From: Terriglobales bacterium
Lineage (GTDB): Bacteria > Acidobacteriota > Terriglobia > Terriglobales > Acidobacteriaceae
Assembly (NCBI GenBank): GCA_035651655.1
Contig: DASRFG010000035.1
Span: 1-64,000, forward strand
Reading direction: 5' to 3'
Length of the DNA: 64,000 bases
Notes under the pieces: generated by a model
What the model was told of the DNA's origin: nothing
Database searches by the model: none
The model's input: only the letters and a program-made list of their open reading frames with translations
Position numbers and translations under genes: made by a program
Shown here: positions 26,521-34,489 of the stretch, in pieces
Numbering within the stretch: the first letter of the stretch is position 1
Layout of the letters: the number at the start of each line of letters is the position of its first letter

Positions 26521-26799
26521 GTGGGGTGCAGCTTGGCAGGGAAACGCAAGTCAGATCGGTTCAAATCCAAGCTGGACGAGGCTTTCCGCCAGGCTGGCCG
26601 GGGACTGGGTAAAGCGGAGGCCAGCTTACGCAGCTCGCTCAGGAAGAAGGGCATAGAGCGAGACGCGGACCAATTTATTGCATACTTGAACGACGAAGTA
26701 GTACCCGCGGTGCGTAAGGGCTCAAGCGGAGCATTGCGAGCAGCCGCCAAGCACTTTGCCGAGCTTGCCGACTATCTGGACCAGCAGCGAAAAAAGTGA
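26521..26799 (+). CDS. Small basic helical protein of unknown function
   Basis: The 92-residue frame is rich in Lys, Arg and Ala, with helical content (SKLDEAFRQAGRGLGKAEASLRSSL and ALRAAAKHFAELADYL). It ends at a TGA inside the GTGA overlap with rlpA, which supports it as a real, translationally coupled gene. A GTG at 26521 or TTG at 26533 could be the start. No family is recognised. It may have some DNA-binding or envelope role; neither is shown. Confidence 0.6.
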   Translation: MGCSLAGKRKSDRFKSKLDEAFRQAGRGLGKAEASLRSSLRKKGIERDADQFIAYLNDEVVPAVRKGSSGALRAAAKHFAELADYLDQQRKK

Positions 26800-27611
26800 T
26801 CAATAGATTCGGATCCCTCCATATTCTTGGTGCGCTGACCGTTGTGGCCTCGGCTTTGCTGTTGGCGAGCTGCGGAAATCATCGGGCCGCGCGCGTGAAG
26901 GTCCCGCCCACTCCGCCGATAACGGCACGCAATCCGTCGCAAAATGAGCCGGCTGATGAGCTGCCCTCCCGGACTCCGGCCCAGGATGAGTCAGTAGCCG
27001 ACCAATCTCCGTCGGCACCCGGGGCCACCGAGCCGGCTGCTGAAGCCAACGAAAACAACGGTGCTGCATTTGTCGAAACCGGTCTGGCAAGCTGGTATGG
27101 TCCACCCTACAACCACCGGCGTGCTGCCAACGGTGAAATTTATGACATGCATGCCCTCACCGCAGCCCATCGCACCCTCCCACTGGGGAGCATGGTACGG
27201 GTCACCAACCTAAAGACCCAAAATTCCGTGGTAGTTCGCATTACCGATCGCGGCCCGTTTGTCCACGGTCGCATCGTTGACCTGTCCCTGGCCGCGGCAC
27301 AAGCGGTTGACGTTTGGCGTCCGGGAATTGCCACAGTGAAATTAGAAGTGCTGAAGACCCCTGCCTCGATCCAGCAGGGGGGAAGATGGGCCGTGCAAAT
27401 CGGCGGCTTTGGTAAGGAAGAAGCGGCGGAGAAATTGCGCCACCACCTCACCCGGCGCTATCACTCTGCTGAAGTCCTGGCATTTGCCAGCCCTACGGGT
27501 GCCTGGTGGCTGCGCGTCCGGGTCCCCGACGATGACAAGCATCGCGCCGAAGAAATAGCCCGCGAGACCCGTACTTCGCAGGGAGGAATATTCCTGGTCA
27601 GATTAGACTGA
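26796..27611 (+). CDS. rlpA: RlpA-like septal-ring lytic transglycosylase lipoprotein
   Basis: The lipoprotein signal (VVASALLLASC, with Cys near residue 26) is followed by a low-complexity linker. The double-psi beta-barrel holds the RlpA core: GLASWYGPPYNHRRAANGE, HRTLPLGSMVRV and VRITDRGPFVHGRIVDLS, including the catalytic Asp region. A C-terminal SPOR domain (WAVQIGGFGKEEAAEKL) binds denuded glycan at the septum. RlpA cleaves such strands during division. The GTG start overlaps the upstream small gene by four bases. Confidence 0.95.
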   Translation: MINRFGSLHILGALTVVASALLLASCGNHRAARVKVPPTPPITARNPSQNEPADELPSRTPAQDESVADQSPSAPGATEPAAEANENNGAAFVETGLASWYGPPYNHRRAANGEIYDMHALTAAHRTLPLGSMVRVTNLKTQNSVVVRITDRGPFVHGRIVDLSLAAAQAVDVWRPGIATVKLEVLKTPASIQQGGRWAVQIGGFGKEEAAEKLRHHLTRRYHSAEVLAFASPTGAWWLRVRVPDDDKHRAEEIARETRTSQGGIFLVRLD

Positions 27612-27683
27612 TCTCGCACCTGCCTCCCGTTCCTTTCTCTCCATTGTCCTGGTTTACACTGAGAACTCCACTGGGAACTGTCC

Positions 27684-28025
27684 ATGCCCGATTGCCTGTT
27701 TTGCCGAATGATTCGTGGCGAAGTACCCACCAAGAAGGTCTACGAAGACGACCTGGTCTTCGCGTTTAACGACATTAATCCCCAAGCTCCAACCCACGTG
27801 CTCATAATTCCCAAGAAACATGTCCCTGGTTTGAAAGAGGCCAAGCCGGAGGACGCGGAACTGATCGGCTATTGCCACATTGTGGCGGCGAAGATCGCTC
27901 GCGAACGTAAGATTGAGGATGGATATCGGACGGTATTTAACGTCGGACCCGGCGCAGGGCAGTCAGTGTTTCACCTTCACTTGCACCTGCTGGGTGGGCG
28001 CCCGCTAGGCTGGCCACCGGGCTAG
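27684..28025 (+). CDS. HIT-family (histidine triad) nucleotide-binding protein
   Basis: This 113-residue HINT-type protein has CLFCRMIRGEVPTKKVYED at the start, a Cys pair typical of bacterial HIT proteins. The catalytic triad reads HLHLHLLGGRPLGWPPG. HINT enzymes hydrolyse purine nucleoside phosphoramidates such as AMP-lysine. Length and both motifs fit the family. It is followed by the convergent receiver-protein gene. Confidence 0.95.
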   Translation: MPDCLFCRMIRGEVPTKKVYEDDLVFAFNDINPQAPTHVLIIPKKHVPGLKEAKPEDAELIGYCHIVAAKIARERKIEDGYRTVFNVGPGAGQSVFHLHLHLLGGRPLGWPPG

Positions 28026-28047
28026 CCTGGATAGTGCGAAACCCGTA

Positions 28048-28716
28048 TTAATGCTGCTCGCTTCCCGCTTCCAATTCGTCGGGAGCTCCGTGGCGGCGAA
28101 GCAGATGGGGCAGGTTCTGGGAAAAGGCCGAGCGCGGCAGCACCATGTCACATCCCGCTTCCTGCGCCTTCACCTTCAGATCGCCCTGCACGTGAGATAG
28201 GAACCCGATAATGCTGGTCCCCTTCTTCAGCTTGGATTTGAGCTTGGGAATCATGCTCAGCGGCTTGGCGCCGGCATTGTTCAGATCAAAGATAATCAGG
28301 GAGGGTTTTTCTTCGCCGTTCTGTTCAAGTTTCTCGGTCAGGTCTTTATCGGTCTTGACGAACTCGACTTTCACGTTGAGTTTGCGCGCGATTTCCTGAA
28401 TTTTTGCCAGGAAGAACAGGTCGTCCACGAAGGCGAAAATACGTGGCCCGGAATCGCTCTGCGGCAGGGGCTCCGGATCCACCGCAGAATAACCGGGGCC
28501 AAATGATCCTCGCCCGCCTCCTCCCCTTCCGTTGCTGCCGTTCAGGGCGTTACGGTAGGCATGGTCCATGGGCGCGGAATAAATTCCGCCGTGCCGATTG
28601 CGGGCATCGCCACCTCGGCTGCCGCCTTGTCCGGGGCGGTTCTTGGGTGGACGCCGGCCGTGCCGACGTCTATTTTTCCCTCCGGGTCCGGAGGGCCTTC
28701 TCGGTCCAAAGTTCAT
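28048..28716 (-). CDS. Receiver-like protein with a Gly/Arg-rich disordered N-terminus
   Basis: The N-terminal 80 residues are Gly, Arg, Pro and Asn-rich (repeated RPPKNRPGQGG-type and RGGGGRGSFG patches), like RGG-box RNA-binding tails. The second part (about 95-205) has a response-regulator-like fold: IFAFVDDLFFLAKI, SLIIFDLNNA (Asp at the phosphorylation position) and IIGFLSHVQ. The late conserved Lys is not clear. No output domain exists. I infer a cytoplasmic protein that could bind RNA or nucleic acid; this is not shown. It is encoded alone, converging with the HIT gene. Confidence 0.65.
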   Translation of the reverse strand: MNFGPRRPSGPGGKNRRRHGRRPPKNRPGQGGSRGGDARNRHGGIYSAPMDHAYRNALNGSNGRGGGGRGSFGPGYSAVDPEPLPQSDSGPRIFAFVDDLFFLAKIQEIARKLNVKVEFVKTDKDLTEKLEQNGEEKPSLIIFDLNNAGAKPLSMIPKLKSKLKKGTSIIGFLSHVQGDLKVKAQEAGCDMVLPRSAFSQNLPHLLRRHGAPDELEAGSEQH

Positions 28717-29209
28717 ATTGCTCTCTTCTATCCTTCAAATTGAAGGCCTGGAAATGCGCTGGTTTTCACGCCGCGGGGAATGTTGCTGGTGGTGCGAACC
28801 TTCACCTGCCATGAAACCCGTTGCGGCTGGAAAGTTGATACCTGAAATCTTCTACCTGTCCATTTGGCGCCTGGAGCCAGGAGCTTGGGCGCGGAGTGCC
28901 GTCACGGGAACGTGCGGCCGTTTGGAGGACACCATGATGTTACCTATGAAGCACTGCCAGTGCAAGTCCAAAACGACCAGGAAGGATACCCCGTGTTCAC
29001 ATCTCTAGATGCGGGAGGACGCCCTCGGGGTGCAGGCCTTCCATCTGGGGCCCCAGCTTCCTCGCGACCAAGCGCCGGACAGGAGGCAGGGCGACAGCCG
29101 AAGGGCGCGACCCATGCGCCGGTTTGATTCTCCGAGTGCGCGGCCCGGCCAGGCAGCGTTTTCGCCGGCACGGCCGGGCGGCCATGCTCTCGCGGGTTGC
29201 CGATAAGGG
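28717..29209. other. Intergenic region with one small candidate gene
   Basis: This stretch of about 490 bases holds the short reading frame described at 28934-29008. It also has a GC-rich inverted repeat (GCGGCCCGGCC near 29138 and GGCCGGGCGGC near 29173). It is not a recognisable RNase P RNA or tmRNA. No other gene can be supported. Confidence 0.5.
28934..29008 (+). CDS. Candidate 24-residue Cys/Lys-rich small protein
   Basis: The peptide begins MMLPMKHCQCKSK and ends with PCSHL. It is preceded by a strong GGAGG at 28924-28928 with six-base spacing. The Cys, His and Lys content (HCQC, then PCSH) could support metal or nucleic-acid binding. No homologue is recognised and the frame is short, so it may be chance. 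Confidence 0.3.
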   Translation: MMLPMKHCQCKSKTTRKDTPCSHL

Positions 29210-29596
29210 CTACTTGATGGTGAAGCTTTTCGGCTTTGACGTTTCGTCCACGGTGCCGCCACCGTAAGCACCGCCTGGAGTCCCAGGGTTGGTTACAGTA
29301 ACAGCTACCGTGCCCGAGGTGGCAATCGCCGCCGCCGGAATCTTGGCGGTGAGTTGTTTCGCGGTCAAGACCATTGTGGTCGGATGCGTACCGTTCCAAT
29401 TCACGAACGCATTATTGGCAAAGCTGCTGCCGTTGATCGTTAAAATGAAACCCGGACTACCCGCGCTCGTCTCTTCAGGCGAAAGCTGAGCAATTACGGG
29501 AACTGTTCCCGGCGCCGGAGGCATATTGCTTGAAGGGCCGTAACCACCACACCCAAGACACAGCGCAATCATTCCCAGTACATAAGGTAGTTTCAT
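29210..29596 (-). CDS. IPT/TIG-domain lipoprotein
   Basis: The ATG at 29596 has GGAG upstream and opens a lipoprotein signal (IALCLGCGG). About 90 residues of a single IPT/TIG immunoglobulin-like fold follow: PVIAQLSPEETSAGSPGFILTINGSSFANNAFVNWNG, then AATSGTVAVTVTNPGTPGG. Such domains are common in surface proteins and bind glycans or proteins. The large IPT/TIG lipoprotein at 47-50.5 kb is a more complex relative. Its cargo or partner is unknown. Confidence 0.85.
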   Translation of the reverse strand: MKLPYVLGMIALCLGCGGYGPSSNMPPAPGTVPVIAQLSPEETSAGSPGFILTINGSSFANNAFVNWNGTHPTTMVLTAKQLTAKIPAAAIATSGTVAVTVTNPGTPGGAYGGGTVDETSKPKSFTIK

Positions 29597-30072
29597 GATT
29601 TTCTCCAACCGTCGGCTTGACGGGCTCTCTCAACCAAAGCAGACGCCTGCAATTGTCGGAGGATGTGCGATTTTTTTTGTCCTCCTAACAAAACACACTT
29701 TTTGCGTTATTACGCAATACGGGCTCGGGACAATGGGTTTCGCTGTGAGTTAGGGAAAACGAATCGAGGGTCAAAGACGTCGAGGCGGGTTACGGAGTCT
29801 ATGGCGCGCCCGGAGGGACGATCTTAGAACTCTCGATCTGACCGGAAGCCGGCCAGACTTGACGCTTTTGCAGATCGGCCAGAGTTTAGAACCATCTAGT
29901 GAGGTTTTTGGACACCTTGAATCCCCGCCGTGTCGTGTTCATCAGCTTAGTGTCTGAATTTCGCGCGCCACGAAACCCCATTTTAACAAGCCGCGATGCG
30001 GCGGACCGGTCGTCGTGCGCCAGGAAGCGTTGTGATTTTCAATCGGCGGCGTCTGGGCTAGTACGCATTGTT
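29597..30072. other. Intergenic region containing the distal att site
   Basis: No gene is seen. The only notable element is the 19-base copy of the tRNA-Arg 3' end at 29801-29819. The sequence between 29820 and 30072 belongs to the predicted island and holds no visible integrase. Confidence 0.5.
29801..29819. repeat. Candidate att site (copy of tRNA-Arg 3' end)
   Basis: ATGGCGCGCCCGGAGGGAC is identical to 33168-33186, which is the 3' end of the tRNA-Arg(CCG) gene including its CCA. Such direct repeats form when an integrase inserts an element into a tRNA gene. The two copies bound about 3.35 kb. Confidence 0.85.
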
Positions 30073-32862
30073 TTAACCGACCTTTCCAAGAGGCAACTTC
30101 TTCTGCTTGATGAACATTTCTTCCAAGCATGACAAGCATAATTTGGAAACGTCATCGGCAGTTAGTTTCGCACTTCCACACTTTTTCCATGCACTCGGGC
30201 TCAGAAAAACCCGCGGCTTCCGTACCCAATAGCGAAAGGCGTCGCTTACGGCGCCTGAGAGAGGAGACAAATCCTCAATCGGCTTGATCCAGCCCGCTTC
30301 ACTGATAAAAACGTTCTTAACCTGATCTTTTCCGGCAGGGGGGATATCAATGAGAATTTCTCCGTCTACAAATCCGAGCTCCTCGCGAAATCCTCGCCTA
30401 ACCGAATCGCGGAATTTTTCGACGAAGCTGCCACGTAGGTCACATATGGCTTTGACGTAGTCGGCCGGGTTACCCGCATTGCCGGCGTTTATCGATTCAC
30501 GCATTAGTCCGTCGTACACTCGACGCGTCGCACTCTGAGGGATAGGGTCGTATTGCAACTCGAATCCCGGCCAATAAACAAGCTTGCGATCTAAACCCAA
30601 GAGACCATCAGCAATTGATTGAAGAAAGGTTCGTGTTTGCTCCGAAATTCCTGGGTTGTCCGTGAGCTTTTCTTTCAGCCAGATCAGTGCCGACTCATCG
30701 TCGAGTTCGCGGAAGTTGCCCAGGAGTTCGTCGAGCCTTTGGTCAACTCTTTCTGTGTCGGTTCCCAGGAAAGTCAAGACAAGGAATTGCAGCATAGCCG
30801 TAAGAGCTCGGGTCGTATGGTGCCAATAGACACACGAAAACATTTGATACCGCGCAATAAGCATGCTTTCGACTGGAAGTACCCCCTTCTCAGTAACCGC
30901 AATGGATGCCTGGGGAGGTTCGTGAGACTCGAAGCCCGGGAAAAAAGGAACAGCAGTCAATGACTGAAAAAAACGGTCGGTATCTATTCCCTCGGGGTAA
31001 CGAACACCACAATGATGGGCATCTCGAAGCAGGTAGTCAAGCTTGTCGGCATCAACGGCACTGTCCAGTATGCTATGCAGAATATTCACCTTGATCTGCT
31101 CGCTTTCGGCTGGATAAAGGACCGGAGCATCATCATCTTGCTCCGCCCGGGCGGACTTCTTGCTTGGTCTCAATATCTCAGCGACACGGCGAAGGAATGC
31201 GTCCGCCACCTGTTCCTTTGCCCAATCCAAACAGACCAATTCTCTAATTGCACGACGGTCCGTTTCAGCGGCGATCCGGCTGTCAGAGCCAAATCGTACG
31301 TCGCTATCCCCGTGGTCGGGATGTAGCAGTAAAATGGCATAGTCTACATGTGTACGCCCCTTAACCATCCCCTCCATCTCTTCCAAGTAGTGTCCAAAGG
31401 CCAGATGGCCTACATCGTGCAGCATCGCCGCCAGCAGTAGAGCATCAATGTCTTTCGAATCAATTGTCAGCCTCCAAAACGGATCCGACCGGTGAGAGTA
31501 AAGAGCTCTGACATAATCTGTTGTCGCAGCCAAGACTCCAGCCACGTGCTCCAACCGCACATGATTTGCCCCGGGATAAACCTGAGACACGGCACCGAGT
31601 TGCTTATGCCTGCGAAGACGCTGCACGGCCGAGGAATTAAAAACATGGTTTACGCGCTCGGTCCATGGCGCGTTTCCAGATTGCGGAAGTCTAAGCACCC
31701 GCTGTGGTATGGCCCGTAGCTCAGGAACCGCCTGCGCACCTCCGAATTCTGGCAGAACCTTCGCTAAATCCTGAACTACCGCATCGGCAGTGTCGTAGCA
31801 CTTGGGCTTATCAGGACCGTTTGGCCGCAATAAACGGTTGACGATCAATCGCACAAAAGCCAATGCAAATGTCGCGTTATCGTCGCGCGATGGGAACTTC
31901 TCTAAGAATTGATCCGCACGGGACTGGATGTCGCCTGGAAAGGCCTGCTCTTCACAATCCATATCGTAGAGTTTGAGTTTAGCCTTAAAGATGCGATTCA
32001 GTTCCCGAGCCAGCATCCACATATCGAGCCAGGGACAGTCCCATTCGAGTGATGGTAATTTATAGGCGACGCGTCTAGAAGTCTCGGTCTTTCGTTCCGT
32101 ACTATGCCCCCGCGGAGGCAAGGGTGGGTTACCCCGCGTAGAATAAACCAGATCGCCTCTAGCTGGATTCTTGACATAGCGGGCGTTTCCGATGTCAGTA
32201 AGCTTAACTACGCCGCTTTCACTAACTAGTAAGTTGTCAGATTTTATATCCCAATGAATCAGTGCCTGATCGTGTATGTAGGCCAATCCTTTGAAACATT
32301 GCGTCAGAATGTCCAGCACCGCTCTAAAATCGACCTCTTCTTGTGCAAGATACCTATTTAACGGTACCGCTCCATCGATCCACTCCATCAAAATTACCGA
32401 GAACACTACTTCCCGCCCAGATCGCTCACGGATATCTATCTTGCCTGGGCCGAGAACACGCGCAACGTTTTCGTGGGACAATGGCGCATGCTTGAGGTAC
32501 TCTTGAGCAGCATCCCGGATGTTCCACTCTACGCTCTGACTATCGCCTCCAAACAGTGATGGCCGCGGAATCTTTAACGCGTACTTAATAGCTGGCTGTT
32601 TGTTATTAACACACTGGACTATGACCCCGCCGCCGCCGACAATGATCCTGCCACCTCGCTCGACTCGCAGCGGAAACAAATCTCGAACGTAGATCTCGCG
32701 TGGTTTTTCCAGATCAACGAATTGGTCGCGGCTTGGGCCGAGACGTTTCTCGAGAAGAACGTCGTCGGCCCACAGGGATGTATCGCCTAGAATCGCGCTG
32801 AGGACAAGGCACAAGTCTTCACGTTCCACGCGCGATTTAGCTGGATCGTTTGCCGACATCAT
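30073..32862 (-). CDS. Protein-kinase-like domain fused to an SAMHD1/COG1078-type HD phosphohydrolase
   Basis: The protein has about 929 residues (counting from the ATG at 32862; a GTG at 32886 adds eight). Residues about 60-380 form a kinase-like domain: YALKIPRP (ATP-binding Lys about 97), HWDIKSDNLL (catalytic loop, Asp about 205, with Trp where Arg is usual) and LTDIGNAR (DFG as DIG). Residues about 405-700 match the COG1078 HD family: RLRRHKQLGAVSQVYPGANHVRLEHVAGVL, AAMLHDVGHLAFGHYLEEMEG and a late DADKLDYLLRD supply the metal-binding His-His-Asp-Asp set. Relatives hydrolyse dNTPs. The C-terminal 230 residues are unrecognised. It is soluble. Lone position on a tRNA island suggests a defence role by phosphorylation-controlled dNTP depletion; this is inference. 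Confidence 0.85.
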   Translation of the reverse strand: MMSANDPAKSRVEREDLCLVLSAILGDTSLWADDVLLEKRLGPSRDQFVDLEKPREIYVRDLFPLRVERGGRIIVGGGGVIVQCVNNKQPAIKYALKIPRPSLFGGDSQSVEWNIRDAAQEYLKHAPLSHENVARVLGPGKIDIRERSGREVVFSVILMEWIDGAVPLNRYLAQEEVDFRAVLDILTQCFKGLAYIHDQALIHWDIKSDNLLVSESGVVKLTDIGNARYVKNPARGDLVYSTRGNPPLPPRGHSTERKTETSRRVAYKLPSLEWDCPWLDMWMLARELNRIFKAKLKLYDMDCEEQAFPGDIQSRADQFLEKFPSRDDNATFALAFVRLIVNRLLRPNGPDKPKCYDTADAVVQDLAKVLPEFGGAQAVPELRAIPQRVLRLPQSGNAPWTERVNHVFNSSAVQRLRRHKQLGAVSQVYPGANHVRLEHVAGVLAATTDYVRALYSHRSDPFWRLTIDSKDIDALLLAAMLHDVGHLAFGHYLEEMEGMVKGRTHVDYAILLLHPDHGDSDVRFGSDSRIAAETDRRAIRELVCLDWAKEQVADAFLRRVAEILRPSKKSARAEQDDDAPVLYPAESEQIKVNILHSILDSAVDADKLDYLLRDAHHCGVRYPEGIDTDRFFQSLTAVPFFPGFESHEPPQASIAVTEKGVLPVESMLIARYQMFSCVYWHHTTRALTAMLQFLVLTFLGTDTERVDQRLDELLGNFRELDDESALIWLKEKLTDNPGISEQTRTFLQSIADGLLGLDRKLVYWPGFELQYDPIPQSATRRVYDGLMRESINAGNAGNPADYVKAICDLRGSFVEKFRDSVRRGFREELGFVDGEILIDIPPAGKDQVKNVFISEAGWIKPIEDLSPLSGAVSDAFRYWVRKPRVFLSPSAWKKCGSAKLTADDVSKLCLSCLEEMFIKQKKLPLGKVG

Positions 32863-33167
32863 AATAATCAGCGATCTCGGGAACACTTACGCCGCGGAAC
32901 CTATTCCAAAACTTGAACGATGTCAATAGGACAATAGTTGTGCCTAAAACGAGAAGATCTCAGAAGAGTTCTGGAGTTTAAAGAATTCAGACAGGCAAGT
33001 GAGAAAAGGCGGGTATTACCCCGCCACGAATGCTCCAAGCCGCTCCCCGACGTGTCGAAATCACGAACGATCCCCAGCTTTCGGACTGCGCCACGAACGG
33101 TGTAAGTCTTTATCCGAAATACAGAAACCCATTCGAGAGGATCTTTGAAAGGGCGAAAACAGAAGGA
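32863..33167. other. Non-coding end of the island
   Basis: These 305 bases separate the kinase-HD gene from tRNA-Arg. They probably contain its promoter and the attachment-site arm. No gene can be supported; the frames that cross this region also run through the tRNA gene. Confidence 0.4.
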
Positions 33168-33186
33168 ATGGCGCGCCCGGAGGGAC
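33168..33186. repeat. Candidate att site at the 3' end of tRNA-Arg
   Basis: This is the partner of 29801-29819, identical over 19 bases. Eighteen of these bases are the T-arm-to-CCA end of the tRNA gene, so insertion restored a functional tRNA. Confidence 0.85.
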
Positions 33187-33245
33187 TCGAACCCCCAACC
33201 TACAGCTCCGGAGGCTGGCGCTCTATCCAATTGAGCTACGGGCGC
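33169..33245 (-). tRNA. tRNA-Arg (anticodon CCG)
   Basis: The acceptor stem pairs GCGCCCG with CGGGCGC, the anticodon loop is CTCCGGA with anticodon CCG, and the T-loop is TTCGAGT. The 3' CCA is encoded. Its 3' end is the att core of the neighbouring island. Confidence 0.96.
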
Positions 33246-33316
33246 ACTCCGATGTCCCCAGTTTACCAACTCGGCTGGCCGGGTGTCGCGGCCGGAATTT
33301 GGATGGGGTCTGGCAC

Positions 33317-34315
33317 CTACTTGGAGCGCCGGGTGGCGCTCAGCTTGAGCTTGGCGATGGTTTTCTTCAGGACTGCGGCGGAATGGCGTAGCCGTCGCAT
33401 TTCCTCATTCCCCAACTCAATCTTCAACACTCGTTCCACTCCGCCACGGTCTACCAGAGTAGGCAAGCTCAGGCAAACATCGCTGATGCCGTAATAATCC
33501 GTAATCAGGCTCGAGACCGAGAGCACCGTGCTTTGGTTGCGTAAAATTGCCTCCACCAGACGCATTAATCCGGCGGCAACAGCATAATAAGTCGCGCCCT
33601 TGCGCTGGATGATTTCGTAAGCCGCGTCGCGCGTCTGACTAAAGATCTCGTCCATCTTCTTTTGGTCAATTGACATGTCGTGGGCGCGAGCGAATTCCCG
33701 CAGCCGCATTCCCGCAATATTGGCCAGCGACCAGACCGGCACTTCGCTGTCGCCGTGTTCGCCAATGATAAAGGCGTGTACGCTGCGAGCATCAACTCCA
33801 AAGTGCTGGCTGAGCAGATAACGAAATCGTGCGGTATCGAGGATAGTGCCGGACCCGATCACCCGCTGCGCCGGCATGCCAGAGATTTTCCAGGAAGCGT
33901 ACGTGAGCACGTCCACCGGGTTGGTGGCGATCAGCAGAATCCCCTGAGGATTGTCTCGCACCACCTGTGGAACAATTTCCGCGAAGATACTGGCATTGCG
34001 CTGCAATAAGTCGAGCCTGGTCTCACCCGGCTTCTGTCCGGTCCCCGCGCAAATAACGGTCACTGTGGCTCCGGCGCAGTCCGCGTAATCTCCTGCCCAA
34101 ATTTTCGTGGGATGGGCGAAAGGCACGGTGTGATTCAGATCCATGGCCTCGCCCTCGGCTTTCTTTCGATTCGCGTCAATCAATACAATTTCGGCAGCCA
34201 GTCCGCTCAGCAGCAGCGCGTACGAGAAAGTTGCACCCACGTTCCCGGTGCCGACAACCGCCACGCGGACCTGTCCCGGAACCGGCGGCGCTTCTCGTTT
34301 AATATCTCGCTTCAC
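33317..34315 (-). CDS. ldh: L-lactate dehydrogenase
   Basis: This NAD-dependent enzyme of 332 residues interconverts pyruvate and L-lactate. The Rossmann fold starts VAVVGTGNVGATFSYAL, with LIDAN after beta-2. The mobile substrate loop reads GTGQKPGETRLDLLQRN; Gln at the specificity position favours lactate over malate. NPVDVLTY, DTARFR (substrate Arg) and GEHGDSEVPVWS (catalytic His) are all present. The N-terminal 15 residues are extra and charged. It is encoded alone next to tRNA-Arg, and malate dehydrogenase is less likely. Confidence 0.93.
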   Translation of the reverse strand: MKRDIKREAPPVPGQVRVAVVGTGNVGATFSYALLLSGLAAEIVLIDANRKKAEGEAMDLNHTVPFAHPTKIWAGDYADCAGATVTVICAGTGQKPGETRLDLLQRNASIFAEIVPQVVRDNPQGILLIATNPVDVLTYASWKISGMPAQRVIGSGTILDTARFRYLLSQHFGVDARSVHAFIIGEHGDSEVPVWSLANIAGMRLREFARAHDMSIDQKKMDEIFSQTRDAAYEIIQRKGATYYAVAAGLMRLVEAILRNQSTVLSVSSLITDYYGISDVCLSLPTLVDRGGVERVLKIELGNEEMRRLRHSAAVLKKTIAKLKLSATRRSK

Positions 34316-34489
34316 TTAGGGTTGTCCTCAGGACCGATGCTATCAGGGTGCGTGTCGCGCCTTGCAGTAGGAGCGCTGCAGACTGCTCATCAACAGACCA
34401 ATGTGGGATGGATGTTCCACAAATGGATTTGGCGAGATAGAGCGTCCGCCGAAAGATGGCTCCGCATCTATCCCGCCCAAATAGCGGAA

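Larger units (their letters stand above)
29820..33168. mobile_element. tRNA-Arg-targeted genomic island carrying one gene
   Basis: The segment lies on the 3' side of tRNA-Arg(CCG) and is bounded by the 19-base att-like direct repeat (29801-29819 and 33168-33186). The tRNA gene itself is intact. The only coding content is the kinase-HD fusion gene. No integrase, excisionase or replication gene lies between the repeats, so the element is either a remnant or a cargo mobilised by an integrase elsewhere. The structure is inferred from the repeat and the tRNA position, as expected for integrative elements. Confidence 0.65.

Noticed and set aside
28860-29209. RNase P RNA or tmRNA
   Set aside because: The GC-rich stretch lacks the conserved RNase P cores and the tRNA-like ends of tmRNA.
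29801-29840. A second tRNA-Arg gene near 29801
   Set aside because: Only 19 bases match the tRNA 3' end. No other arm of a tRNA can be drawn, so it is an att-like copy.
32887-33494. Protein-coding frames across the tRNA-Arg region (33030-33494 and 32901-33269)
   Set aside because: They run through an intact tRNA gene and have no ribosome site or recognisable protein pattern.
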